Part shown: positions 46,267 through 59,649 of the stretch, piece by piece
How positions within the stretch are numbered: position 1 is the stretch's first letter
Layout of the letters: every line of letters begins with the position of its first letter
Assembly (NCBI GenBank): GCA_963277665.1
Contig: OY728166.1
Span: forward strand, 1,074,056,014-1,074,120,013
DNA length: 64,000 nt
DNA from: Viscum album
Lineage: Eukaryota > Streptophyta > Magnoliopsida > Santalales > Viscaceae
Reading direction: 5' to 3'
Translations under genes and position numbers: made by a program
Notes under the pieces: generated by a model
What the model was told of the DNA's origin: nothing
What the model saw: only the letters and a program-made list of their open reading frames with translations
Database searches by the model: none

Positions 46267-49200
46267 GTGTTTCTAAAAAATTATATAATATCTTCCAATT
46301 ATTTGAATCATTTAGTTCAATTATATAATTAAATTTTTAATGCTTAAATAGTCATTTAAGATGTTAAAATTCATCATAATGAAAATATAAATCTAAATAA
46401 CCATTTATGATACAATTTGAAGATGGATTGAATCAAGTGTCCCATATTATTTAACAATGCAATGACTTTATTCAGAACTCCATGCCTTAGTGACTATCAC
46501 AATTTCATAGAACATCTAAGAATAGACCATGATATAGTATAATTCACTATCATGTGTTTGATCCTTCTAGTGAATATATACTTCAATATACCACTTTCAA
46601 TAACAACTCATATACGTAACACAATTTCATCTTATGTTATAACATATTTAATTATTATTTTTAAATATTTCAAAAATTCCTTTGGAATATTTCACTTTTT
46701 TTGTAAAATATATCATAATTGTTCACTTTAAGATACAACATTGATCAGAATTTTAGAAAACACATCCCAAAAAACATTTGAAAATCATCCAAAAAAATTT
46801 GGGGTATCTTTTAAAATTTTATAAACATTATCTTATTTTTCAAAACAACAATGTTTGACCTCGTAGACCATTATTGCAAAGAAAATACTTATTAAATCAT
46901 AAATAAATAAATTAAAGAAAATAGAGTCCTATAGTAAAATTTAAATCCTAATTAATATATATTGTGATATAGTGTGTTCTATATGAAATATTTTATCTCC
47001 ATGCATGTTCCCTCCTACAACATAATATACAAGAATGCATAATTATATAATCCCATTTTCCCAGACATTGAGTTATAATGGGACATGTATTATTGCAGTT
47101 TCATATAGCATACTAATATGTTATCTACAATTTTAGTGTAGACTGACTAGGTTAATGAATATATCACATGTAATTTATCTAAATAGATTAGTACATCAAA
47201 TGCACCTCATCAAAATTCATAAGAACGACAAATGTTTCATAACTAGGTATGCACATGCACTTCCTTAGTCAATCTCAGTTGAGGGGGAAAATGTCATATT
47301 AATTACACAAGGGGATAAATACCATATTGGTTTAGCCTCACCCAATGACATGATATGTGAAATACCAAATCACCCCTCGTTTAGATCAACCTTAGAGATC
47401 AAGGAATAATGATATCAAATTATGAAATTTCTCATGCTATATTAATTTTTAATCACTGATATGAGGTTCTAATAAGAAACACGAACCTCTAACATACTTA
47501 ATATAATGTGTATGGAAGCCCATTTAGTATACATGGTGGGTCATCATATATATAATAATATTTTTTCCCGTCACCACATGTCACATCTCTATAAGAAATC
47601 ATACTCATACTTACATTAATATTTATCCATCATCTATAATCATCAACGAAAAATAATAGTTAAGGATAACTCAAATTCATTCATTTAGTGTTCAATTATA
47701 ATAACACATCGCATAATATATAAAGTAAACGTGAATAAATTATAAATTTGATATTTTATTTTTTATAATATAGTTTTATTATTATCTTAAACTCATTTAT
47801 GAATGACAAAAAACCATACATTTACACTCATCTAATCATATTTCATATGATATACCATTATAGAAGCCTTGTGTTTGATACAATATTAGGGGATTCATAA
47901 ACTCATTACATCTCAAATTAATTCCTTTAATATTTATATTTATTTATCTAATATATATGAATAATGTTGTTATGAATTATGATGAGGCTTAAGAATCGTT
48001 TTCATAATATACAATGCTTTGATGAAGTATTAAAATGCCTTTAAATCACAATATATAATTTTAAAATGTTAACAACATATTTTATCCACTTATAACTATT
48101 TTTATACATATCACAATCATCTTGGAACCTTTACATTCAATCTATTCATTGAGATAATTTCATACAGAAATTTATCAAATTATATTAATCTATTTTTTAA
48201 GAATACATCTTAAACCCATTCTGGAAATAAAGTGACTTTCACTTTTGATTAAAAAGATGTAAGAATTGTTTTCTTATATTATTAACTTAATAATTCATAA
48301 AATACTTCCACTACCATCTTTGAAACTATAGTCTCACTAGAACATTACAAGAAGATTCAAAAAATCATTTTTGTAAGAAAAAACACATATTTATTTTAGT
48401 TGGAATAGATAAAATATAAAAACCTAACAATAATATTTTATATATTATTATATGTGTTTGCATATATTTTTTTGAAGTAAGACACAATTCTATTAGAATC
48501 TATATAAATGGTGTTGGGTAATATTTCTTTATATTTCAATAAAAATATTAGAAAAAATACATTTTTATGGATTAAAACCCTATTTCCCTTACCATATTTT
48601 CAAAATATATTATATAATATGATAAATAATAAAATATGTGAATCAAATAACAATATCATTTATTCATTAAAAATTATAGTTTAAATGAAACTATTATCTT
48701 ATAAGAGAAAAAATTGGATTCAAAATACACAATTTTATTTTAAATTCATCCATGATTTGAAGTAGCATACTTTAACCATCTCATTAATGTAAAAACTTTT
48801 TATTTATCAATATAATACATATATAATGATTTTTCCATAAACAATATAAAAACATTGGTCCATATTTATATATATATCTACACAACATTTTTATGTATAG
48901 TTGGTATAATATTCCCTTAAAAATCATTGAAATTATTCATATAAAATGATACAAGATGTGGATACTCCAAATAATTTCTCATACCCATATAAGTATTTTA
49001 TATATTTATTCCCATAATTATTTCTTTCTATATAATGAAATAATATCCCATTTTTATTTTATTTAGTTTAGATTGTGATTTATAGTATACAAAAAATCAA
49101 TTCATTTCCTTCATGAAAAATATTATACCCTTTCATTTCTATAAATTCATTGTGGAACTTGAGCCTAAAACTCACACAAAAAAATTAGTAATCTCCAACA

Positions 49201-50770
49201 TATTTATGAGATCTAGTAAACTATTTTTTCACATATCCATATTTTAATTCACAATGAAATGACAAAACCATTCTAGTAGAGGGTGTATAATGATGTCTAT
49301 TCCTAGATCAAGCCTAAGAAGAAATCCCAGTCTTTCAAAGTCATTAAAATGCATAATTATGTTGAGTATATTAGTGGATACTGATGTATATTATTCCATC
49401 ATTCACTAATAGGGGAAGTTCAACAATTCATTCCTCTTGTGCCTCACTTTTTTTCTGATAAATATTTTTTTACGATTGATATAATCATTAATTACACCAT
49501 GTTGACATGTTTCTTATGAAAAAATAGGATCTATGAAAAAAATGAGAATAGTGAATTATAGTGAATCCCTTTGGTACTTATCATTTGTGTTTATGTATAT
49601 TTATTGAACAAATAAACTAGTTGTTTTTTAGTAAAGGTTGTTTTCAACACCTAGAACATTCCATCTTAATTACAAACAATTTATATATTTCTATACCAAT
49701 ATAATAATTTTATTATATTAATATTACCCTTTTATAATATTGATATCAGAGTAATGTTTGACAATTACGGATCCATTTTATCAATAATGGAATCATTAAT
49801 TTGATAAGTATAATGTTCCAATTCATTTAATAAGGGGTTTAAAATTGTTCTCCCACTAAAATATTGACCCCTTTTAGAGATATCATATCTATTAGTGGGC
49901 CATGGTCTATATTTAACTTATATTTTGATCTCTTATGATTTTATCCCATTAGTAATCTATTTATCTTGAAAATCAAGCCAATCATATCAAATATGGCTCT
50001 TTGATAGTTGACCATACTATTCCTTTTCTAAAACCAAAAAATAGATTCAATCAACATTATTCCTTTGGTATCTAAATCTTATTAGGGTTTTCCTATTTTG
50101 TTTCACCCAAATCATATGCCAAACATTGATACATAATTCTATTAGGTCTGCACATTATTTACTTTTCATACAAAAGATAATCTAGGGGATCACAATTTTA
50201 GCATGACTTACTGAGTTTGATTATAGTGTATTAAGATAAACATATATTTATTTTAAATCATTACAAAAATCCAAAAATTACATATCACTAAATTCATAAC
50301 AATAACGAAGAAACTTTTGGTTAAGAGTTTTTGTGTACTAGTTATATAGGAAAATTATTTTAAAAAACTTGTAAAAAATTCTCCCTATTTGAACTCTTAA
50401 ATACCCTAATATATACTTCTTATAAATTATACTTATCTTTATAACAAAGGAAATGGAAATATCAGAAATTAGTAAGATTAAATAATAAGTAAGGGAAAAA
50501 TTTATCAACATGGGATCAATGGTTAGATCATAAGAATATGAGGAAACATGGCTTGGGAAATTTTTTTTATTAAAAATAATAAGGAACCATAATAATTGAC
50601 CAAATATCTTGATGAAAGTAAATGATATCTCAAAATAATGGTCATGTACCATGAAAATATAGTGTGATATACACATGAAATAATGGAATAATGAAATGAT
50701 ATCATAAGTTAAAGGATTCAAAAAAAATGATGAAATAACATAAAACATGACATCATAAGAATAAGACACA
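46267..50770. other. AT-rich DNA, no gene recognised
   Basis: About 4.5 kb of strongly AT-rich sequence with no coding or RNA feature I can support. A G-rich tract GTTGAGGGGGAAAATGTCA at 47279-47297 looks like a polypurine tract next to a TGTCA LTR start, so part of this may be another decayed retrotransposon in plus orientation; I could not find its partner. Confidence 0.45.
50338..50769 (-). other. 143-codon open reading of unknown meaning
   Basis: An uninterrupted reading rich in F, I, Y, L and S (N-terminus MSYSYDVMFYVISSFFLN). I recognise no domain. The composition is what AT-rich noncoding DNA gives by chance, and it overlaps another shorter reading on the same strand. It is longer than most chance readings here but has no supporting motif, so I do not call it a gene. 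Confidence 0.15.
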
Positions 50771-50808
50771 GATCATTGCTAAGACCATCCTAATACCATG
50801 GAGGTAGT

Positions 50809-51105
50809 CCCATAATGGATTGGGTTTACTCCCAAGTCCACCAAGAACAGTGGATAGAGTCCAATAATAGATTTTGTTCACACCAAATTTCTATAAAAAC
50901 TGTGGAATTATTCCCATAGTGGATTGGGTTTACTCCCCTTTCATTTAAACATAGTGAAAAAATTCCCATTGGGGATTGGGTACACTCCCCATTCCCATAA
51001 ACACAATATGCAGAATCCCATAGTGGATTAGGTGTACTACACATTCTCATTAATATACTAGTAAAATTCTCTTAGTTGACTTGGTTTACTGTGTAATCAA
51101 ATATA
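50809..51105. repeat. Minisatellite, 52 bp period, about 6 copies
   Basis: The block CATAGTGGATTGGGTTTACTCCC and its variants start at 50811, 50863, 50915, 50967, 51019 and 51071, so the period is 52 bp without exception. Units differ by substitutions, the second and last being most diverged. Since 52 is not a multiple of three, the minus-strand reading 50826-51050 across it is not a repeat protein. Confidence 0.88.
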
Positions 51106-53299
51106 TAGTATGTCATCAGATATATACCATTACACAATAAATCACATGGATATATAATTCTAGGCCCCCCTGTCACATAACAGCGTGCTAAAGAAAACTA
51201 CTCATGCACCGTATATGGTATCACATGAGATGAAAGAATGAACCATTGTATTAGAGGTCTATATAACTTTAATATAACCAGTCACATATTTAAAATCTTT
51301 TATTTTCATACCACATGAGAAAAATAAACCATACATAAATAAAAATCTAGACCAAACCCACGATAAGGGAGAATCTTTTCATAATTTTGATTCTAGTGAT
51401 CATTGAAGGATAAATCATAATGATTTCATAGAGAATATAGAATTAACATTATCTTAAAATTTCATAATTTATAAATATTCAAAAGACATAAAAGTATAAT
51501 AATAATGTATAAATTTCAGGATAATGATCTAGATAGAAGTAATAAAAATGAACCACCTTGGTGATGGTTTATGAAATAATTAAATGATCTTTCTAATGAA
51601 GGAAAGTGATTATCAATTTTAATAAAAACATAATTAAACCTATATGGTGTTACATAAAATAATAAGGGGTTTAAAAATCTATTCATAGTGAAAAATATTT
51701 TATGGAGGTGAAAATTTCCATGAAATAATAAATTAAAATGTTCCCTTAATCCTGGTTTACGTAATAAGGGGATTTCCAAGGGAACATAAGAAATGTATAA
51801 ACCCAAATAAATAAAGGTATTATAAACATTCTATAAATTTAAGTAGAATACATGTATAATATAAAATAAGTACATGAGAATAAGATAGTGAAAAACAATG
51901 AAATAAAAAGTAATGATGTAACCTAAAAGTATTAAGGGTGGTTTTAGAAGATCAATGTTTATGTATTAAAACACCTTGTTGAATTCACACATTTTTATAA
52001 GTATAAAAATATTATTTTGAAAATATAAGGATAGATATATGAAGGTCACATGAGATTAAATATAAAAAGGTTTCAAATTTAAAAGGATAACATTTGAGGG
52101 ATGAGAAATTATGGATAATGAGGGAAACCCATCTTTAAGAAGAATGGTAATTATACTTTATAATGATTTACATTTTGAGAAATAAATTCATCAAGGTAAT
52201 GATTAGAATAAAAAATTTCTCGTTACCCTAATAATGGAATTATAATTCTATTATTTAATATAGGAAATGATTTTTTTATATCCACAGTAAAAAATGATTC
52301 ATTATAACTCAAAAAAGAAGTTGAAATAAGAATAACCCTTACCTCTATTGAAATTTTCGCGTCAATCCCCATTAGAGAAAAAAAATTGAATCTCTTGAAA
52401 TTTATGATAATCATATATTTAAATTATTAAATAACATTACATAAAAAACTATGTTAATAATATCTAATTTTATAAATGAAATTATCTTTCTAATATAAAT
52501 GTTTCATATTAGGTAATGTAGTATTATATAATTCACATCCACTACATGATAGTACGATTTTCTTTTATATTTTTTCAAAATTAAATTTACGGAATAAATA
52601 TTACAATGAGAATAGAAAATATTACAATGGTATAAACAAAGAGAATAAGATAACTATAATATGAAAATTTAGATATTCTCAATCTCCTATAATGATCATA
52701 CTCTCAAAAATAACTACAGAAATGATGTAGAATATTAGTAATGTAATATTAATTAGTAATGAAAATATCTATTTGTGATAAAATTGTAATATTTATTTAT
52801 AGAAGGTAGGGAACCCATATTACTGTTAGAAATCTGACCATTGGATTAGTAATACGATAACTGGAATAGTAATCTGACTAATGGAATAATAATATTATTA
52901 TTGAAATAGGAATAAGACTATCAAGAATATAAACCTAACGCTTATAATATAATACTAACCAATAGAAGTGTAAAATAATATTTATATATTTTATAAAATA
53001 AAAATGTGACATATTTATATCATGATACACTCAAATACATATTTTAAAAATTAGACAATATTTATGATTTTTTATAAAAAAATATATGTTTTAATTTCAT
53101 TTTTGTAACAAAAAAGACATAAAAGAATATTTATTGTCAAACAATTGTCTACAAATAAATATTTTCTATTATTATAATTATATTACAAATTTTTTAGACA
53201 ATATATAATATTTATGAGGGTTATAAAAACCATCAAAATATCCAAATTGGTATTTTAAAAATATATAGGGTATTTACAAAAAATTAACTAAATTTAACA
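51106..53299. other. AT-rich DNA, no gene recognised
   Basis: No coding or RNA feature is supported. A TGTAACCTAAAAGTATTAAGG at 51917 faintly resembles the start of the 3.9 kb LTR and would place a 3.9 kb repeat end near 55.8 kb, but the sequence between 51.9 and 53.2 kb is too diverged to confirm it. The open readings 51516-51806 and 52223-52414 (minus) carry no recognisable motif. Confidence 0.45.
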
Positions 53300-53615
53300 A
53301 ATTTAGAAATTTATTATCTAAAAAAGGATTTAAATTTTCAATTATAAACATTGAAAAATTGATTGGGTTAATTATTATTATTCTTATAAAATATTTTATG
53401 TTTTGGTGAATAATAATATATAATAAAATATAGTAATTTTAATTATAAGAAAAATATTTGCTGAAATGAGTCCTTGGTTATTTAAGTGACCCTTATGTCA
53501 TCTTCAAAGGAAATAGTTAACATATATAATTAAAATAATTGTCCCTATTGATAGTCAAGATCAAACATAATAAAATAATTAATATAAAATTCAAAAAACA
53601 CCCCTCTTCTCCCAA

Positions 53616-53623
53616 TATAAATA
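53616..53623 (+). promoter_or_regulatory. TATA box of the diverged LTR
   Basis: TATAAATA in the same context as in LTR A and B. A 12-base G run (53660-53671) follows about 40 bp downstream, and the ATG of the 53705 reading lies 90 bp downstream. Confidence 0.6.
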
Positions 53624-53704
53624 CCACCCTCAACCATTCAACATTAAAAAAAATTATTTGGGGGGGGGGGGTAAATCCTGAAAAAAGTCAGGGGGCCTAA
53701 AATA

Positions 53705-53968
53705 ATGAAGCATGAGAGAATTAACTCATTCAATATTTACACACTCTGGGGGAAGATATGTGATGTTATCGAAGATGGTACATTAGTTGGTTGTGTGGTG
53801 TTAGGTAGCCAAGAAGTCTATATCCATATTTCCCTTTCTCCAAGTGTGGGTAATTTCCATGCCACTGGACTCCTAAGAGGAGACATCCAAAGGATAAGGA
53901 AACACTATGAACTGAAAATTCTTTTTTTCATTCAATTTTTAACCAACTCAAGACCTAATTTCCCATGA
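53705..53968 (+). CDS. Short ORF of unknown origin under an LTR promoter
   Basis: An 87-residue reading whose sequence is balanced rather than AT-driven: it starts MKHERINSFNIYTLWGKICD and continues with alternating hydrophobic residues and glycines (VIEDGTLVGCVVLG, VYIHISLSP). That pattern looks beta-rich, possibly OB-fold-like, but I do not recognise a family. The segment has no counterpart in LTR A or LTR B, whereas the DNA on both sides does. It begins 90 bp after a conserved TATA box. It may be a captured host gene fragment. The last third (FFIQFLTNSRPNFP) may be non-native readthrough. Confidence 0.35.
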   Translation: MKHERINSFNIYTLWGKICDVIEDGTLVGCVVLGSQEVYIHISLSPSVGNFHATGLLRGDIQRIRKHYELKILFFIQFLTNSRPNFP

Positions 53969-55850
53969 TGATATGATAAACAAGTTATTTTTAATATATT
54001 TAATTTGTATTATACCTATTTAATATCTCTTTCATCTCTTATAATATTCGGAAAATGAAAACATCATCCACATTATGTTGACTCACCACCTCCAGGGATG
54101 GCGAGTTTTTAATTTACAATGCCACCTTCATGGGAGGATTAAAATAACATAAAATAGTCCAAAATGACATAAAATGTATGATATATATTGCTTCACATCT
54201 CAAACTGAATGTATGGAAATGATATCAAATAAACTTAATATAGTTCATGATGGTCTGGAAAACGGTCTAGATGAACTAATCCTATAATGTTTAGGTTTTT
54301 TCCCTAAATGAATCATACCTATATAAGAACATATATGTATAATTATGAAAATTAAAATTATTTTAAGGACATGAATATCATTCTATTTCACTTTTGGATC
54401 TATAGTACCATTGAAAACGAATTACATAATTATCCACAAGTGACCTGACCATGTACCAATGGAAAGAACATCCACATAAGTGAGAACATAAACATTATAG
54501 CACATTTAAATTATTTTAAATGAACAAAATATAATTATTTCAAATCACATACATGTGAAAGGTGTTATTAATTAGGTAATTAATAAATATAACTTGATTA
54601 TTCAGGTTTTAATGTGAAAGTGAAAAATGATTTTGGATATATGGTGTGTGATCTATTGAAACCGCCCAATTTTCAATGTGTTTTAACCTTTGTATCTAAC
54701 ATTATATATCTATTTTATATTATGATATTCTCCTAAAATCTATATATATGTGTCTTGAAAATATACCTAACTTATTCTCTATTACTTTTACACAGTTATA
54801 TAATCCTTATGTGGATTTCTACAAGACGCATTTAAAATCAAACCTGATTAAGGGGAACATTTATATCACTTCATCATTTAATATAAAACTCTATTATATA
54901 ATTTATTAAAAAACTTGGTTTCACTAAATAAAGGTTATTTTTGGGGTACCCAATCTTCTCTAACTCTTTTTTTCAATAAAAATTTGATATTCTTTCTAAC
55001 CTAAAAAGTCTTTAACCAATTCTTCAATACATCATTTTAAATGTTAATTTCTATTCTAAATTATCTACCCTTTCACATGAATTTTTTTTCAAATGAACAA
55101 CATATTTGGGACCTATGATTATTTATTCAGATAACAATGTCCAAAATATTTAATTTCTTCTTCACTTTGGTATCTATATGAAATATCATTGGATGTTGAT
55201 ATGAGGCACGATTATATATCACATTTCTTTCTATGGTTATTTATTATTTGTATACCCCATGTTTTATTCCATTATGTGGAACATATATGAATTTACATTT
55301 ATTATGGGTTCACCAATAAACTAATATAATTAATTGGATATTTTTTATGTGTGAAGAGATGATATGTTTTGTATAAGGGACTAAACTTACTCCTTGATGG
55401 TACATTATCAACCATGAGGTATTGTCTTGGAATATTGTTCTTACTTATGATTATGTCATATTTTATGTTACTACCACACTCTTATAATTCCATGATATTA
55501 TATTCCATATTATTTATGTCAGGCTTCAAAATGATTATTAAGTATCCTTTCCTTTTTATGATATCATGTTATGTCAATTGATCCATATGTTGTTCTTCTT
55601 TATCGGGTTTATTCTATTACTAGTATTTTTTTCTCACCCATTTTTTTATATATTACCCAGGTTATCCAATTATGTTTTAATAGGATTATGTAATTTAGGT
55701 TCCTATTATATAGAAAATAGTAAATATTTAGTTTTTTATTCTCATTTTTTTGTATTATGATCCAAGTCTTCCAAATACATCAGGCCTCTTGTTTTTTTGG
55801 GTAGTGTGTACTAGATATTAATTTTAAAAACTCATGTAATTATATGAGTG

Positions 55851-56948
55851 AAATTTTGGTGTAAAAAAAGTGGTACGTGAGAAGGGTTTTGTTTTTTTAG
55901 GGAATAATATTAGAATAGTTTAGTGGGTTCCCTTATGATAAGTCTATGTATTAGAAAATATCATGAAATTTTGGTGCAGTATATAGCGAGTAGTTTCTAT
56001 GAAATTAAATCCATTTTTAGATAATACAAGTTTATGTGGCTCTAGATGTGATATATGTAGGGGTAATAAAAATGATAGGCCTTCTTGGGTATTAGTTTGA
56101 CCTATATGAGGTGCTTGATGATGAGAACTTACTGCACACATGGTTTGAAACTCCTGAGCTATATGATTTAGAAAATTCACAAACTCTTTATGAACCATTA
56201 TGAATGACATTAATAGTTTCTAGGTTAGAAAACATATTATGATATTTTCAATTTATTACATAGATTCAATCAAATAAACTCATATGTTTGGATATATATT
56301 CAATTTATATTTAATTCTTTAAATAATAATTGTTTTAATTTATTATTATTATTTTTTATTATTGTCATATAAAAAATTAGTAAGTTTATATTATATATTG
56401 GTGGGAAATAAGAGGAATTTTTCTAACAACCATTGTGAGAGGAAATTTGATGATTCCCATGATGATAATCCAAAACATATGGGAGCAGGATGCAAAAATT
56501 TAAGGGTGGTACTGGTTCAACTCAATCTTGTTACAAATAATAACTTTGATCTGGTTGAAAACCGTCATAATCATACGAAATATCACATTGTGTTTGAGTC
56601 TATTATTTGACAAAGTAATCTTATATTTAGTGGATATTATGATACCCTCATTATAGAATAATGGATTAACATAATTGGGAATATATTCCATATCCTTCAG
56701 TGATTTTAAAATGGGAAATATGTACTCATCATTTATTGCATGAAGAGGGAAATTGATCAGTGGTGGATGTTGATCAAGAACATGAAGTTTATATATGAAA
56801 TTAATTCCATGGAGTGGGGAGGATTAAATAAAATATTTCTCAATAAATACTTTCCTTAAACCCTCCATGTATAAAAAGTTATGGAGTTTCTTAGAATGAA
56901 GTAAATGGGAGATGATACTACTGGTGTATATGATGAAAGATTCACAAG
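55851..56948. other. AT-rich DNA with a short minus-strand reading
   Basis: The minus-strand reading 55944-56210 (88 codons, with HHQAPHIGQTNTQEG) is less AT-driven than its surroundings and faintly recalls a gag or linker region, but no domain can be named. No other feature is supported. Confidence 0.35.
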
Positions 56949-59582
56949 TGTCACGATATGGCCCAATCAGTCCCAAAACCATGACTACCCCAAGAACACC
57001 TCCAATAGTCCAAGGGTTTGAGACCCGCACCAAGTAGGCATATAACCCACATGGAAGGCCTCAGTTTCATGTACCTATACACAAGAACACATATCCAAGC
57101 CCATATAATAATGAAATTTAAAACTAACAATAACCATGCATGAACACATATAAAGTCCCACTTCTAGAGTAAAACAACAAGTACTATAATGAAATGTCCA
57201 AATACAATCACATTAATAGAAACTGAATAAAAATACAACATATAATGTATAAGATGACTATTATAAATGAAACCACTGGAACACACCTCGGTCTGTCTGG
57301 CTCACTAAGCTCTGCCTGGTCCCAGTCCCTCCATGACTCCATCAAAATGTTGGTATTCGTCATAATACATGACACATGTGGGAAAATTCCATGTAGGGGT
57401 GAATATAAAAATAACCAGTAGGACACCCTAGAATCTGTAATTATATAGTATCAAGAATTAGTTCATCATTTTTATATATCGACATCCTATATAACAAGAA
57501 CATCTTAGGCACACAGTCTCATATGAGATCACAACTGTATTACTAAAGTAGTATTATTTCTCTAAGGTTCCATATAACACTCGTCTAGGATGACACAATC
57601 CATGGTTCAGTTAGAACTGAAGGTTCCCATCTAGGATTTCATGCTCTTCGGGTCTTTCCAAAAGAAAACATTAGAAGTATAATGAGAATGATATACACAT
57701 GGGGATAACTTTCAAGTCCATGAGGAATACAAACAAACCAATCTTCATTAACTCAATATATACTAGATCGATACCTATGTAGTGTTGGTAACAAAAATAC
57801 TATGTATAATATCTAGGTAAATGATGATGATAGAGGATTTCACTCAATTCCTTGTAGAAGGATTCCAAAAACTCTATATAATAATGAAGTTCATCAGAGT
57901 GGATTAGTATCTTATACATAGGACGAGACTCTATACTAAAACCTCATTGAATGGATCAGGGGAACATCCTATAATAAATCTTGACCAAGCTGAAGAGCAT
58001 AAGTGTTTCGGGACTTCTTTGAATAATTACACATCATGTACTAGAAATACACTGTGTGTCCCTTTAGAACTGAGTTCCACATTTGTATAATTTACCATTC
58101 CTGTGTTTTTGTTTGAGTGAAATCCATTTGGCCCACCACACGACATCTAGGGCCACACGATCTACTAGGCATGGACCACCTGTACATGTTGAGCCACCTT
58201 CCAAGGTGTACACAACACATCAGATGGACCAAAAGACATGTAACACCACCTGGATTCATGGGCATGTACACCCTATACACACTGATGTTGTCTGAAATGG
58301 TCATATGTTTGGTGACTCAAGACATACTAATTTTCATACATATCTATTATAAGATATCATAGTTCCACATATATTGGACTATATGGAATGTGTTCATAGG
58401 ACTACATCCTGTTTATTCGGTTTTTTCCTAGAACCCATGGGATTCTATATACATCTTATTCTAAACCAAAAATACCATAAACTTCCCATTAGGAGGTTCC
58501 ATTCTTCATGTATATGAGGTTAAAAGATACTCCTTCACTATAATTGGATGTAATACTGATATATCCAATGGTTAGGAAATACCTTCTATTATACCTTGTT
58601 AGTGATGCATGCCCAAACTATGATCATAGAGACCTGATCTATTGTCATAGATTGATCCCATCATCAATTTGAACATGGATCTCTATTATCAATCTATTAT
58701 TCTGAGAAACTACTATGAAATGATTGATTTTTGGGTATTAGTCGAATCATGGACCAAACGAATTTTCCCAAATAAATGAAAAATGGGGTATTTAATGCAC
58801 AAAACCAAAACATGAGGAACATAACTCATACAATGGTTGTGACCACCTCAATTGTTTTCCATTAGAAAGATGAATAAAGAGATACAACATAATCAACAAT
58901 AGAAACCCTGATTCCTAGATCAATATTACCCTTTCCCGTAATACACATGAGTTGTTAATCAATTTATTAGTTTATTGAGTCACATTTTTTATAGGAATAA
59001 TCAAGTGGGGAAAATACACCTAAAAGTTCCATTCCTTGATTTGGATTGATTGATGGAAAAAATGAATATGTGTTATATTGTATTTGTCGAGATCCTCTAA
59101 TTCTCATGGCATGAATACCCTAGATCTCGATCTGATCCAATGTCATTGGCCAAGAATGATTTCTTTTAATGGTCTTCTACATCTCTTGGGTTAATTAGAA
59201 AACCCTAATATATACTTATAACCCTAAAATTATAGAGGTAAAAAGAGGCCTCTATGTTGAGAAAATAATTAAATATATTTATTTTATTATATACACCCAT
59301 GATGACATTTAACCATACATCATATGCTGCAAACTATTATTTCATGCCTAGGTTATATCCAATGATCTAAGATCAATGAATCCATTATAATTATGACTCA
59401 AGTCCCTATTTAGTAGTTATTAAACTTTTTTGGAAAACTTTTCATGTGTGATATTTAATATATTTCAAAAAATTAATTCCACGCTCACCAAGATATAGAA
59501 TATCACCTCGTCTCAACACCTATTTCAAAAAATATTACTAGATATATTCCAATAATTTACAAGGAAAATTTGATATGTTTCA
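56949..59582 (-). repeat. Gypsy 3' LTR, ~2.6 kb
   Basis: Bounded by the PPT at 59583 and by TGTCACGATATGGCCC at 56949 on the plus strand, the complement of a typical GGGCC..CGTGACA LTR end. It contains a patch at 58130-58250 with several CCACACGA/TGTACA/GTGTACAC motifs. Three overlapping short readings on both strands there (58083-58362) look accidental. There is no second copy in the window. Confidence 0.7.
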
Positions 59583-59597
59583 TTCTCCCCACCTTGG
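59583..59597 (-). other. Gypsy polypurine tract
   Basis: On the minus strand CCAAGGTGGGGAGAA is directly followed by TGAAACA, as in the plant gypsy junction GGGGGAGAATGTAACA. Confidence 0.78.
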
Positions 59598-59649
59598 TGA
59601 TTTACATCCTAGAAAAACAAAAAAAATATGACACAAATATATTTGAGTG

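Larger units (their letters stand above)
53300..55850 (+). repeat. Diverged relative of the 3.9 kb LTR
   Basis: Matches LTR A and B in the same orientation at several places: about 53330-53420 (CATTGAAAAATTGATTGGGT, then TTTTGGTGAAT), 53585-53640 (ATTCAAAAAACACC.CTC.TCTCC.A.TATAAATACCACCC), about 54055-54110 (ATGAAAACATCATC, then TGTTGACTCACC) and 55762-55800 (AGTCTTCCAAATACATCAGGCCTC, like AGTTTTCCAAATCTACTATTCTATTAGGTCC). Whether it is a solo LTR or part of a longer element is not resolved. Confidence 0.6.

Noticed and set aside
50826..51050. Repeat protein encoded by the 52 bp array
   Set aside because: The period is not a multiple of three, so successive units are in different frames and no peptide repeat results.
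58083..58362. Three overlapping 70-81 codon readings on both strands
   Set aside because: They share a GC-richer patch of the gypsy LTR; overlap on both strands and lack of motifs indicate chance.
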